From contig JBOGUF010000012.1 in assembly GCA_050696075.1 (NCBI GenBank), positions 1-10,032 on the forward strand: a stretch of DNA of 10,032 bases. Direction: 5' to 3'. Source of the stretch: JBOGUF01 sp050696075 (GTDB lineage Bacteria; Chloroflexota; Chloroflexia; Thermomicrobiales; UBA6265). Positions within the stretch are counted from its first letter, which is position 1. Every line of letters begins with the position of its first letter. A program made the translations under genes and the position numbers. Under the pieces are notes generated by a model. It made no database searches. It saw nothing but the letters and a program-made list of their open reading frames with translations, and had not been told where the DNA came from. Below, in pieces: positions 1-6,416 of the stretch.

Positions 1-2
1 GC

Positions 3-452
3 CTGAACGACCTGGAACTGGTCGAGGCGGCCTCCGACGCGGACTCGACCCTACAGATGCGGGCGGTGCTCCCCATCTACGCGGCCAAGGGCGCGACCAG
101 CTCCGCGGTCGTCTACTTCGAGATCGAGCCGGGCAAGCGCGTCGGGCGGCATACCGACAGCGCCGAGGAGATCGTGCTGGTGTTGCAGGGCGAGGCGGAG
201 GCCTTGATCGACGGCGAGCGGGGGCGGCTCTCGAGCGGCCAGATGGCGCTGATCCCGGCGATGGCGCCGCACGATGTCGCCAACGTCGGCCAGGAGACAC
301 TCCGCGTCGTTGGCTTCTTCGCCGGCGCCACGCTCGTCCACACCTTCTACGAACCGTACCTCCCCGGCTCCGAGGTCGCGATCTTCGTCAACGGGCGGGG
401 CGCCGAGGAGGTGTTCGCCGCTTCCCGCGTGGTCGCGTCGGCCGAGCCGTAA
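3..452 (+). CDS. Cupin-domain protein, 5' end truncated by window edge
   Basis: Small single-domain cupin (beta-barrel, probable metal-binding) protein of unknown substrate. The reading frame is open back to the left edge, and the residues before the ATG at 57 (ending DADSTLQ) fit the start of this kind of cupin, so the true start is probably outside the window. An internal start at 57 would give 131 aa. Counting from that Met, cupin motif 1 is around residues 30-53 (GRHTDSAEEIVLVLQGEAEA), with H32, D34 and E37/E38 as possible metal ligands in place of the usual HxH. Motif 2 is around 66-90, with H72 in PAMAPHD. No signal peptide is visible. The next gene starts 21 nt downstream, which suggests co-transcription. 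The family includes regulators, isomerases and dioxygenases; nothing here selects among them. Confidence 0.8.
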   Translation: MNDLELVEAASDADSTLQMRAVLPIYAAKGATSSAVVYFEIEPGKRVGRHTDSAEEIVLVLQGEAEALIDGERGRLSSGQMALIPAMAPHDVANVGQETLRVVGFFAGATLVHTFYEPYLPGSEVAIFVNGRGAEEVFAASRVVASAEP

Positions 453-473
453 GCCATACCTGGAGATGCTGCG

Positions 474-1175
474 ATGACAACGAACCGAATCGAGTCCGTG
501 AAAACCCGGGCCGCCGCGCTGGCGATGGTCCTGGCGCCGATCCTCTTGATCGTCAACGAACTGCTGACCCCCGTCAACCATGAATCGGACAGTGCCGCTG
601 AGCAACTGGCCTCAGTCGCCCGGGAACCGGGCCGGTATGGCCTCCTGATCCTGGGAATGCTGGCCGGCATGGTCCTGATGATCCCGGCGACGCTGACGCT
701 CATACGCCACGTGCGCGAGCGTGGCGCATGGTGGGGATTGATCGGTGGCTACGCGGTGATTCTGGGACTGGTCATGTTCTGTGTCAGCATCGGCGCGATG
801 GCGCTGACACTGACCGTCTTCGCCGACTTGCCCGCCGCGCAATGGGTCGCCATGGAACCCGGAGTTGAGGCCATCAACGACGGGAAGGGCGTGCTCTGGG
901 TTTCGCTGTTCGGCCTCTTCTTCGGCCTCACCCTTGGTTCAGTCGTCCTAGCGGTCGGGCTCTGGCGCTCGATGGCCGTGCCCCGCTGGGTGGCCGTCGC
1001 CTTCCCACTCGGCTGGTGGCTCTTCCTCCTCGGGCCGAATCAGGCGGTCCGTGCCCTTGGGCCGACTGTGCTTCTCGTCGTGCTGGGCCTGGTCGCGTGG
1101 CAGTCGTTGCGGCGTGACGCTCCCGTGGCCGGGCGGCAACTCGGTTCCCTCGACGTCGAGCGCGCGTCGTCGTAA
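474..1175 (+). CDS. Six-helix integral membrane protein of unknown function
   Basis: 233-aa inner-membrane protein with no enzyme motif that I recognise. Hydrophobic segments lie at about residues 12-32, 53-76, 86-115, 140-163, 171-187 and 193-211, giving six probable helices, with a short Arg-containing, weakly acidic C-terminal tail. The loop at 33-50 (PVNHESDSAAEQLASVARE) and the loop at 117-138 are polar and probably lie on the same side. The layout is reminiscent of DUF4386-like small membrane proteins, but this resemblance is only an impression. The ATG at 474 follows a GGAG about 9 nt upstream. It sits 21 nt after the cupin gene and 35 nt before the cupredoxin gene, so the three may form one transcript. 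Confidence 0.75.
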   Translation: MTTNRIESVKTRAAALAMVLAPILLIVNELLTPVNHESDSAAEQLASVAREPGRYGLLILGMLAGMVLMIPATLTLIRHVRERGAWWGLIGGYAVILGLVMFCVSIGAMALTLTVFADLPAAQWVAMEPGVEAINDGKGVLWVSLFGLFFGLTLGSVVLAVGLWRSMAVPRWVAVAFPLGWWLFLLGPNQAVRALGPTVLLVVLGLVAWQSLRRDAPVAGRQLGSLDVERASS

Positions 1176-1210
1176 ACGTTCGATTTTGGGACAGGAAAGG
1201 AGACATAACC

Positions 1211-2155
1211 ATGCGCCATTTTGCCGTCGGCGCCATCGCGTTCTTCTTCGTCGTCGCCGGCGCGCTCCCCGTCGTGGTTGCGGCCCAGGACGCGACGCCG
1301 GCCGCGTCCGCATCGCTCCTGGCCGGGATTGGCTATCCCGAATTGCTCATCACCGTCACCGCCGACGCCGTCGATGCGCCGTCGGAGGTCGCCGCCGGTC
1401 GCTACCTCGTCGTTCTCGACAACCAGAGCGAGGGCTTCGTGCAAGCAGATTTCACGCAACTGCCAGCGGGGGTCACGCTGGAGGAGATCGCGGCCGCCGA
1501 TGAATCCGAGGAGTCCGATGACGGCGATGACGGCGATGATGCCGACGAGGAAGAGGACGCGCCGATGGATTGGTACTACGAGGCGATCCTGCCGGGTGGC
1601 GCCTCGGCCTTCCCCGGCGCCACCGGCCGGGCCGTCGTCGATCTGACCGCGGGCGAGTGGTTCATCGACATCTTCCGGGAGCCGGAGCACGACGCAGCGG
1701 ACCCGCCGATGCTGACGGTCACCGGCGAGGACGGTACCCCGATCGACGCGCCCGAACCGGAAGGCGCGGTCGAGATCGAGATGCAGGACCACAGCTTCGT
1801 CATCCCGGAGAACCTAACCGCCGGTCCGCACATCTGGAAGGTCACCAACACCGGCGCCCAGCCGCACACAATCAGCATCTCGAAGGGACCCGACACGCTG
1901 ACGCAGGAGCAGTTCCTGGCCATCGTCGAGTCCTCGATGACCGGCGAAGCGCCGCCGGTCGACGGCCCGAACCCCGAAACCGACTTCGAGGAGATCGGCG
2001 GCTCCGCCGTCCTCTCCGCCGGCCAGACGACCTGGATCGAGGTCGACCTCGCGCCCGGCGCCTACGGCGCCGTCTGCTGGGTGCCCGATCAGGAGACCGG
2101 AACGCCGCACATGCTGCTGGGCATGACCGCCGTCTTCACCGTCGGCGAGGGGTAG
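1211..2155 (+). CDS. Secreted two-domain cupredoxin-like protein with one type 1 copper site
   Basis: 314-aa exported protein. Residues 1-25 form a Sec-type signal peptide ending VVVAA before QDATP. Residues 40-171 look like a degenerate first cupredoxin-type beta-sandwich without Cys/His copper ligands, interrupted by a strongly acidic run at about 97-117 (Asp/Glu with Gly and Ser). Residues 185-314 are a second domain with a full type 1 copper ligand set: H219 in GAQPHTIS, C289 in GAVCWVPD, H300 and M305 in PHMLLGM. The C-x10-H-x4-M spacing is closer to multicopper oxidase and nitrite-reductase type 1 sites than to plastocyanin (C-x2-H-x4-M). The likely role is extracytoplasmic copper binding or electron transfer; no partner is encoded nearby. 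A clear Shine-Dalgarno sequence (AAAGGAGA, 1196-1203) precedes the ATG. There is no lipobox or anchor helix, so it may be released or wall-associated. Confidence 0.8.
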   Translation: MRHFAVGAIAFFFVVAGALPVVVAAQDATPAASASLLAGIGYPELLITVTADAVDAPSEVAAGRYLVVLDNQSEGFVQADFTQLPAGVTLEEIAAADESEESDDGDDGDDADEEEDAPMDWYYEAILPGGASAFPGATGRAVVDLTAGEWFIDIFREPEHDAADPPMLTVTGEDGTPIDAPEPEGAVEIEMQDHSFVIPENLTAGPHIWKVTNTGAQPHTISISKGPDTLTQEQFLAIVESSMTGEAPPVDGPNPETDFEEIGGSAVLSAGQTTWIEVDLAPGAYGAVCWVPDQETGTPHMLLGMTAVFTVGEG

Positions 2156-2197
2156 GTACGCTGGCATGTCACCTCACGCCGAGCCGCTCACCCTCAT

Positions 2198-2298
2198 CGT
2201 CATGCTGAGCAAACGCGAAGCATCCCCCGGCGAAGCCGATCCGTCCTGTCAATGCCGGTGCGCTTCGCGCGGGGATGCTTCGTTACCTCAGCATGACG
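2198..2298. repeat. REP-like imperfect palindrome (CGTCATGCTGAG type)
   Basis: Two nested pairs of perfect 12-bp inverted repeats. The outer arms are CGTCATGCTGAG (2198-2209) and CTCAGCATGACG (2287-2298). The inner arms are CGAAGCATCCCC (2216-2227) and GGGGATGCTTCG (2271-2282). The arms are separated by 6 and 4 unpaired bases, and the central loop is 43 nt. The whole can fold as a long cruciform or RNA hairpin between two same-strand genes. There is no T-tract, so it is not a typical intrinsic terminator. Similar GTCATGCTGAG/GAAGCATC palindromes occur as dispersed intergenic repeats in GC-rich bacteria (recalled, not searched). Confidence 0.85.
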
Positions 2299-2327
2299 AC
2301 GGTGAAGTGCGCTGGTTGGGCAATCAC

Positions 2328-2335
2328 AGAAGGAG
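2328..2335 (+). promoter_or_regulatory. Ribosome binding site that sets the start at 2343
   Basis: AGAAGGAG lies 7 nt before the ATG at 2343. It decides the start of the small downstream gene. An in-frame ATG at 2166 would require translating the REP-like palindrome and has no comparable site. Confidence 0.75.
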
Positions 2336-2342
2336 TAGTCAC

Positions 2343-2693
2343 ATGGCTGTCATCGCAATGGCCCTGCCGATTCTCCCTGGCAAGATCGATTCCTGGCGTC
2401 AGCGGATGGACGAGATCACCGGCGCCCGCTGGGGCGATTTCGGCGCGTCCCGGACGCGGCAGGGCGTAACCCGACAGCGACTCTGGCTCCAACAGACCTC
2501 CGCCGGCAACATCGAAATCATCGTGTTGGAAACGGACGACCCGGCGCGGACCTTCGGCGACATCGCCACTTCGCAAGAACCGTTCGACGTCTGGTTCCGC
2601 CAGTTCGTCCTGGAGCACTACGGCCTCGACCTGACCCAGCCGGCGCCCGGCCCGCCCTCGGAACTGATCTTCGACTGGCCCGCCCAGCAGTGA
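2343..2693 (+). CDS. Small protein, possible dimeric alpha/beta-barrel fold
   Basis: 116-aa soluble protein that I do not firmly recognise. The N-terminus (MAVIAMALPILPGKIDSWRQRMDEI) has a beta strand followed by PGK and an amphipathic helix, as in ferredoxin-like dimeric alpha/beta-barrel (ABM-like) proteins. A later strand, NIEIIVLETDD (56-66), and a helix at about 79-93 (EPFDVWFRQFVLEHY) fit the same fold. The C-terminus is proline-rich and ends FDWPAQQ. No cysteine or catalytic signature is visible. The start at 2343 is chosen because of the strong AGAAGGAG. The frame stays open upstream to 2166, but that part is repeat sequence and its translation looks artificial. Function is unknown. 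Confidence 0.75.
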   Translation: MAVIAMALPILPGKIDSWRQRMDEITGARWGDFGASRTRQGVTRQRLWLQQTSAGNIEIIVLETDDPARTFGDIATSQEPFDVWFRQFVLEHYGLDLTQPAPGPPSELIFDWPAQQ

Positions 2694-2771
2694 CGTCGAG
2701 GCGAGGGCGCCCCATCGAGGCTCCGGGTAGGTGCTCCGTTCTGGTGACTCCGCGGAAGAAAGGGAAGAACG

Positions 2772-3179
2772 GTGAGCACGCAAGACAACGTCCAGGTCGT
2801 GCAGCAGCTCTTCGCGGCGTATGAGCAGGGTGACATGCCGGCCGTGCTCAGCACCATCGTCGCCGACGTGACGTGGCAGGAACCCGGTCCCGCGGACCTC
2901 GTGCCGTGGGCCGGCACGCGTCGCGGCCGCGAGCAGGTCGCGGATTGGTTTCGAGTGCTCGGCGAGGCGGAGGAGATCCTCGAGTTCGAGCCGCGAGCGT
3001 TCATCGCCCAAGGTGACAAGGTGGTCGTGCTCGGCTTCGAGCGCGTCCGTGTCAGGGCCACCGGCTGCACGTATGAGAATGACTGGGCGTTCGTGTTCAC
3101 GGTGCGCGACGGGAAGATCGCGGGACTCCGTACCTACCACGACACCGCCGCCATCGTGGCGGCCTATCGCCGCACCTGA
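2772..3179 (+). CDS. NTF2-like / SnoaL-like protein
   Basis: 135-aa protein of the NTF2-like superfamily, cone-shaped alpha+beta proteins that include SnoaL-type cyclases, ketosteroid isomerases and many uncharacterised stress-related proteins. The N-terminal helix NVQVVQQLFAAYEQGD (6-21) followed by MPAVLSTIVADVTWQEPG (22-39) is the classic family opening. GTRRGREQVADWFRVL (48-63) is the next conserved helix, and the strands FIAQGDKVVVLGFERVRV (77-94) and WAFVFTVRDGKIAGLRTYHDT (105-125) complete the sheet. Translation starts at GTG with AAGGGA about 8 nt upstream. The family alone does not indicate a substrate. The gap to the previous gene is 78 nt, so co-transcription with it is possible but not evident. 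Confidence 0.85.
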   Translation: MSTQDNVQVVQQLFAAYEQGDMPAVLSTIVADVTWQEPGPADLVPWAGTRRGREQVADWFRVLGEAEEILEFEPRAFIAQGDKVVVLGFERVRVRATGCTYENDWAFVFTVRDGKIAGLRTYHDTAAIVAAYRRT

Positions 3180-3188
3180 GACATCCAT

Positions 3189-3208
3189 GCGATCCCGGCT
3201 CGGATCGC
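3189..3208 (+). terminator. Short hairpin after the NTF2-like gene, weak terminator candidate
   Basis: GCGATCC (3189-3195) and GGATCGC (3202-3208) form a perfect 7-bp stem with a 6-nt loop, starting 9 nt after the stop codon. No T-run follows, so intrinsic termination is uncertain. It may separate the upstream gene block from the kinase operon. Confidence 0.3.
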
Positions 3209-3274
3209 GGCGCGGAACATGACACGCTTGCTATGCTTGATGCGCGACCGTCTTTGTCCACGCGTCCAGGATGC

Positions 3275-3280
3275 GGAGGG
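3275..3280 (+). promoter_or_regulatory. Ribosome binding site favouring the kinase start at 3286
   Basis: GGAGGG lies 5 nt before the ATG at 3286. It falls inside the frame of another ATG at 3271, which lacks such a site, so the later start is preferred. Confidence 0.6.
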
Positions 3281-3285
3281 GCCGG

Positions 3286-5535
3286 ATGAACCGGCCGGAT
3301 CGCCCGACGTTGATCGTCCTGTTGGTTGCCCTCGCCGTGCTCGTTCCGGCCGCGGTTCTCCTCGCGCTGCACCTGACCAGCCCGTTCGACGGCGCGATCT
3401 TCGATGAAGGGCGGCCGGTCTGGACGTCCGAAGGCGTGATCATCACCGCGTTGCAGCAGCGACCCGGCGGGCTGCGCGATGATGATCTCGTCGTCGCGGT
3501 CAACGGACAGCCGTTCGAGGCGTGGGCGCGTGATCTGTTCCATCCCGGCCGCTGGCATACCGAACTGCGAAAAGGTGTGCCCGCGACCTATGTCGTCGAG
3601 CGGGACGGCCGGCGCCAGGATCTGACGATCGAGCCTGGCCGCTACCCACTCGCCAGCGTGTTGGCGCGGAACTGGGGCATCGTGCTGACCGTCGTCGGCT
3701 TGCAACTCGTCGGCGCCTTCGTCTTCATCAAGCGCCGCGCCGAGCCGGCGGCCGGCGCACTCTTGTTCATCGGGTCGGCGGCAGTCGCCTCGACGGTCCA
3801 CTTCATGGGCTCCCAGGTCAGCGACGTCGTCAACGGACCGGGTTTCTGGCTGCACGAGTGGCTCGCCTACGCCGGCTTCACACTCATGATCGGCGCCTTG
3901 CTCCACTTCACCCTGGTCTTCCCGCGCCCGCAGCCCTTGGTGCAACGCTATCCTTGGGTCGTTCCGGCGATCTACGCGACCCTGTATGGCTCCACGCTCA
4001 TCTGGATCATTGGCAATCGCCTCGTGACGGCCGAAACGATCGCGTGGATCGCCCGCTGGAATCGCCTCGGTCCAGTCCTGACGGTCGTGACCTTCGCCGC
4101 CAGCCTGGTCGCGATCGTGACCGGCTATCGCGCGGCCTCCGATCCGGTCAGCCGCCGGCAGATCCGCTGGGTTGCCTTCTCCCTCGCCGTGGCGATTACC
4201 TTTTCCGTGGGGTTCTCGTTTGTGCCGACCATTCTGCTTGGTCACGCGCTGGTCAGTTGGAACGTCCCCGTCGGGCTCATCGTGCCGATTGCCATCGCCA
4301 TCGCCATCTTCCGCTACCGCCTCTTCGACATCGACGTCATCATCAGCCGCACCCTGATCTGGGGAACGCTTTCGCTCTTCGTGATTGGCGCCTATGGCCT
4401 GGTGGTCGGTCTGGTCGGGCAATTGCTCGACGTGCGCGAGAATCTTGGACTCTCGCTCGTCGCCACCGGTCTCGTCGCCCTCCTCTTCCAGCCGTTGCGT
4501 GCGCGAGTGCAGCGCGTCGTCAACCGCTTCGTCTACGGCGACCGCGACGACCCGTACGCCGTCGTCTCCCGCCTCGGCCAGCGCCTGGAAGTGACGTTGG
4601 CGCCGGAATCGGTTTTGCCGACGATCGCCGAGACGGTTGCCCAAGCCTTGAAACTTCCCTACGTCGCCATATCCCTGCGGCAGGGCGACCTGCTGACGGC
4701 GCACGCCGCCTATGGCGCGCCGGGTGGCGATCTGCTGACCCTTCCCCTCGTCTACCAATCGGAACCGGTCGGCGAATTGGCGTTGGCCGCCCGCGGGCCG
4801 GGCGACGCCTTCTCCACCGCCGACCGGCGGCTACTGGAAGACCTCGCCCGTCAGATCGGCATCGCCGCCCATGCCGTCCGCCTGACCGAGGATCTCCAAC
4901 AGTCCCGCCAGCGGATCGTCACCGCCCGCGAGGAAGAACGCCGCCGCCTCCGCCGCGATCTGCACGACGGCGTCGGCCCCTCCCTGGCCGGCATCACCCT
5001 CAAGCTCGACGCCGCGCGCAACCTGCTCGCTCGCGACCCCACGGCGGTCGACGCCCTCCTGGCCGAGCTGAAGGCGCAAACCCAGTCCGCCATCGGCGAC
5101 GTGCGCCGCGTCGTCTACGACTTGCGCCCGCCTGCCCTCGACGAGCTTGGACTCGTGCTGGCGCTCCGCGAGCATGTCGCCCGCCTGGCCGGGAGCGGGT
5201 TGCGCATCACCGTCGAGGCGCCGGACGATCTGCCGGCGCTTCCTGCCGCCGTCGAGGTCGCCGTCTACCGCATCGCCCTCGAAGCCCTGACCAACGTCGT
5301 GCGCCACGCCGCCGCCCGCCGCTGTGTTGTCCGACTCGCCCTCCGCGACGCCTTCGTCGTCGAGATCGTCGACGACGGCCGCGGCTTGCCCGCCGACCCC
5401 CGCGCCGGCGTCGGCCTCACCGCCATGCGCGAACGCGCCGCCGAACTCGGCGGCGCCCTCACCGTGGAATCGTCCGCGGGGCATGGCACGCGCATCGAAG
5501 CCCGCCTGCCGCTCCTCAAAGATGCTGAAAGCTGA
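3286..5535 (+). CDS. Membrane sensor histidine kinase, NarL/DesK type, with PDZ-like and GAF domains
   Basis: 749-aa sensor kinase (from ATG 3286) that should autophosphorylate and pass phosphate to the response regulator encoded next. Approximate layout: helix 8-30; extracytoplasmic PDZ-like segment 40-122, with PGGLRDDDLVVAVNGQPF resembling the PDZ core; about nine further helices between 129 and 404, with FRYRLFDIDVIISRT (342-356) as the typical cytoplasmic linker; GAF-like domain about 420-535; coiled linker LTEDLQQSRQRIVTAREEERRRL; HisKA_3 with RRDLHDGVGP, phosphoacceptor H560; HATPase with N-box EALTNVVRH (N670), DDGRG (696-700), GVGLTAMRERA (708-718) and GHGT (732-735). All catalytic boxes look intact. 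The signal is unknown. An alternative start at 3271 adds only MRRGR. A 6-nt gap to the regulator implies one operon. Confidence 0.92.
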   Translation: MNRPDRPTLIVLLVALAVLVPAAVLLALHLTSPFDGAIFDEGRPVWTSEGVIITALQQRPGGLRDDDLVVAVNGQPFEAWARDLFHPGRWHTELRKGVPATYVVERDGRRQDLTIEPGRYPLASVLARNWGIVLTVVGLQLVGAFVFIKRRAEPAAGALLFIGSAAVASTVHFMGSQVSDVVNGPGFWLHEWLAYAGFTLMIGALLHFTLVFPRPQPLVQRYPWVVPAIYATLYGSTLIWIIGNRLVTAETIAWIARWNRLGPVLTVVTFAASLVAIVTGYRAASDPVSRRQIRWVAFSLAVAITFSVGFSFVPTILLGHALVSWNVPVGLIVPIAIAIAIFRYRLFDIDVIISRTLIWGTLSLFVIGAYGLVVGLVGQLLDVRENLGLSLVATGLVALLFQPLRARVQRVVNRFVYGDRDDPYAVVSRLGQRLEVTLAPESVLPTIAETVAQALKLPYVAISLRQGDLLTAHAAYGAPGGDLLTLPLVYQSEPVGELALAARGPGDAFSTADRRLLEDLARQIGIAAHAVRLTEDLQQSRQRIVTAREEERRRLRRDLHDGVGPSLAGITLKLDAARNLLARDPTAVDALLAELKAQTQSAIGDVRRVVYDLRPPALDELGLVLALREHVARLAGSGLRITVEAPDDLPALPAAVEVAVYRIALEALTNVVRHAAARRCVVRLALRDAFVVEIVDDGRGLPADPRAGVGLTAMRERAAELGGALTVESSAGHGTRIEARLPLLKDAES

Positions 5536-5557
5536 AAGCTGATGGCTGATAGCTCGT
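5523..5557 (+). repeat. Heptamer tandem repeat across the kinase-regulator junction
   Basis: Five degenerate 7-bp units: TGCTGAA, AGCTGAA, AGCTGAT, GGCTGAT, AGCTCGT. The second unit together with the one before supplies the kinase TGA stop (5533-5535). The third and fourth create the regulator ATG (5542-5544) and its codons 2-4. An 11-bp core (GGCTGATAGCT, 5544-5554) occurs as its exact reverse complement at 8343-8353, so this is the same repeat family as the array at 8331-8379. It displaces any evident Shine-Dalgarno sequence for the regulator. Confidence 0.75.
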
Positions 5558-6198
5558 CGCCCATTCGTATCCTGATCGCCGACGACCACACCCTCTTTCG
5601 CGACGGGTTGCGCGCGCTCCTTGGCTCCATTTCCGACGCCGAAGTCGTCGGCGAAGCGGCGACCGGCGCGGAAGCGGTCGCCCAAGTCGCCGCGTCGCAA
5701 CCGGCCGTCGTCCTTATGGATATTCAGATGCCGGACATGAACGGCATCGAGGCAACGCGGCGGATCGTGCAGACCAATCCGGATGTCGGAATCGTCGTCC
5801 TCACCATGTTCGAGGACGACGACTCGGTCTTCGCCGCGATGCGGGCCGGCGCGCGCGGCTACATTCTGAAAGGAGCAGACCAGGCCGAGATGCTGCGCGC
5901 CATCCGCGCCGTCGCCAGTGGCGAAGCCCTCTTCGGCCCGGCGATCGCCGCCCGCCTTCTCGGCTTCTTCGCCGGCAAGTCGACCACCCCCCCGGCCCCC
6001 TTCCCGGACCTCACCGAGCGCGAGCGCGAAATCCTCGACCTGATCGCCGCCGGTCAAAGCAACGCCGAGATCGCCGACCGCCTCTTCCTCAGCCCAAAGA
6101 CCGTCCGCAACCACATCTCCAGCATCTTCAGCAAGCTCCAGGTCGCCGACCGCGCCCAGGCCATCGTCCGCGCCCGCGAAGCCGGCCTCGGCCGATAA
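5542..6198 (+). CDS. NarL/LuxR-family response regulator
   Basis: 218-aa DNA-binding response regulator, the probable partner of the kinase just upstream. Receiver domain at residues 7-125: acidic pair D14/D15 in LIADDHTLFRDGLR, phosphoacceptor D60 in VVLMDIQMPDMNG, switch T88 in VVLTMFEDDDSV, and K110 in GYILKGA. A proline-rich linker (about 145-154) joins a LuxR-type helix-turn-helix at 155-210, with LTEREREILDLIAAGQSNAEIADRL and the recognition region LSPKTVRNHISSIFSKL. All key residues and the usual family length are present. The start at 5542 lies within a heptamer repeat and has no clear Shine-Dalgarno sequence, so translation may be coupled to the kinase, whose stop is 6 nt upstream. 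Target genes cannot be deduced. Confidence 0.93.
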   Translation: MADSSSPIRILIADDHTLFRDGLRALLGSISDAEVVGEAATGAEAVAQVAASQPAVVLMDIQMPDMNGIEATRRIVQTNPDVGIVVLTMFEDDDSVFAAMRAGARGYILKGADQAEMLRAIRAVASGEALFGPAIAARLLGFFAGKSTTPPAPFPDLTEREREILDLIAAGQSNAEIADRLFLSPKTVRNHISSIFSKLQVADRAQAIVRAREAGLGR

Positions 6199-6212
6199 CC
6201 GTCAGCCGTCGC
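6199..6212. repeat. Two heptamer units directly after the regulator stop codon
   Basis: CCGTCAG followed by CCGTCGC begins at the first base after the TAA. CCGTCAG is the unit of the array at 8331-8379 and is opposite in orientation to the copies at the start of the same gene (5523-5557). With only two units this could be chance, but the placement is suggestive. Confidence 0.4.
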
Positions 6213-6262
6213 GTTGGTCGTCGTCGCATCGTCCCACCCTGATCAACTAGCGTTCACCGTAG

Positions 6263-6282
6263 GGGCGGTTCGCGAACTGCCC
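6263..6282. repeat. Palindrome in the convergent intergenic gap (GGGCGGTTCG type)
   Basis: GGGCGGTTCG (6263-6272) and CGAACTGCCC (6273-6282) are complementary apart from one G-T pair. The hairpin would have a CGCG-centred loop and is preceded by GTAG. There is no T-tract on either side. It could act as a weak bidirectional terminator between the regulator and the dppC-like gene, or be a dispersed palindromic repeat. Confidence 0.55.
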
Positions 6283-6342
6283 TCAAGGCGCACCACCCAC
6301 CGCGCGCACCGCCCAGGTTGCAATCCGCGCCAGTCATGAACG

Positions 6343-6382
6343 CCCAGGTTGGCCACCTGGCCAACCTGGGCAACCTGGCCAA
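6343..6382. repeat. Perfect 13-bp inverted repeat merged with a 9-bp tandem repeat
   Basis: CCCAGGTTGGCCA (6343-6355) and TGGCCAACCTGGG (6358-6370) are perfect inverted repeats separated by CC. From 6356 the sequence continues as three 9-bp units: CCTGGCCAA, CCTGGGCAA, CCTGGCCAA (6356-6382). A further CCCAGGTTGC lies at 6313-6322. The hairpin is 46 nt beyond the stop of the minus-strand permease gene and could end that transcript, but there is no T-run. Confidence 0.75.
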
Positions 6383-6416
6383 TCAGCCCGCCGCCTTCCG
6401 CCTGTCGCCGAGCCGC

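Noticed and set aside
2166..2342. N-terminal extension of the small gene starting at 2343
   Set aside because: The open frame back to 2166 translates the REP-like palindrome and there is a strong ribosome binding site before 2343.
3232..3237. TATGCT as a -10 promoter box for the kinase operon
   Set aside because: No acceptable -35 element is found about 17 bp upstream, and promoters in this lineage are poorly predictable by eye.
3097..4758. Long open frame on the minus strand (553 codons) opposite the kinase gene
   Set aside because: It is rich in Asp, Glu, Arg, Gly and His with no domain, and mirrors the GC-biased third positions of the real kinase gene.
3858..5528. Long overlapping plus-strand frame (556 codons) within the kinase gene
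   Set aside because: The translation is almost all Arg, Pro and Ala, as expected from an out-of-frame reading of GC-rich coding DNA.
4831..6114. Minus-strand open frame opposite the kinase end and regulator
   Set aside because: Low-complexity Gly/Ala/Asp/Glu-rich translation crossing two well-supported genes.
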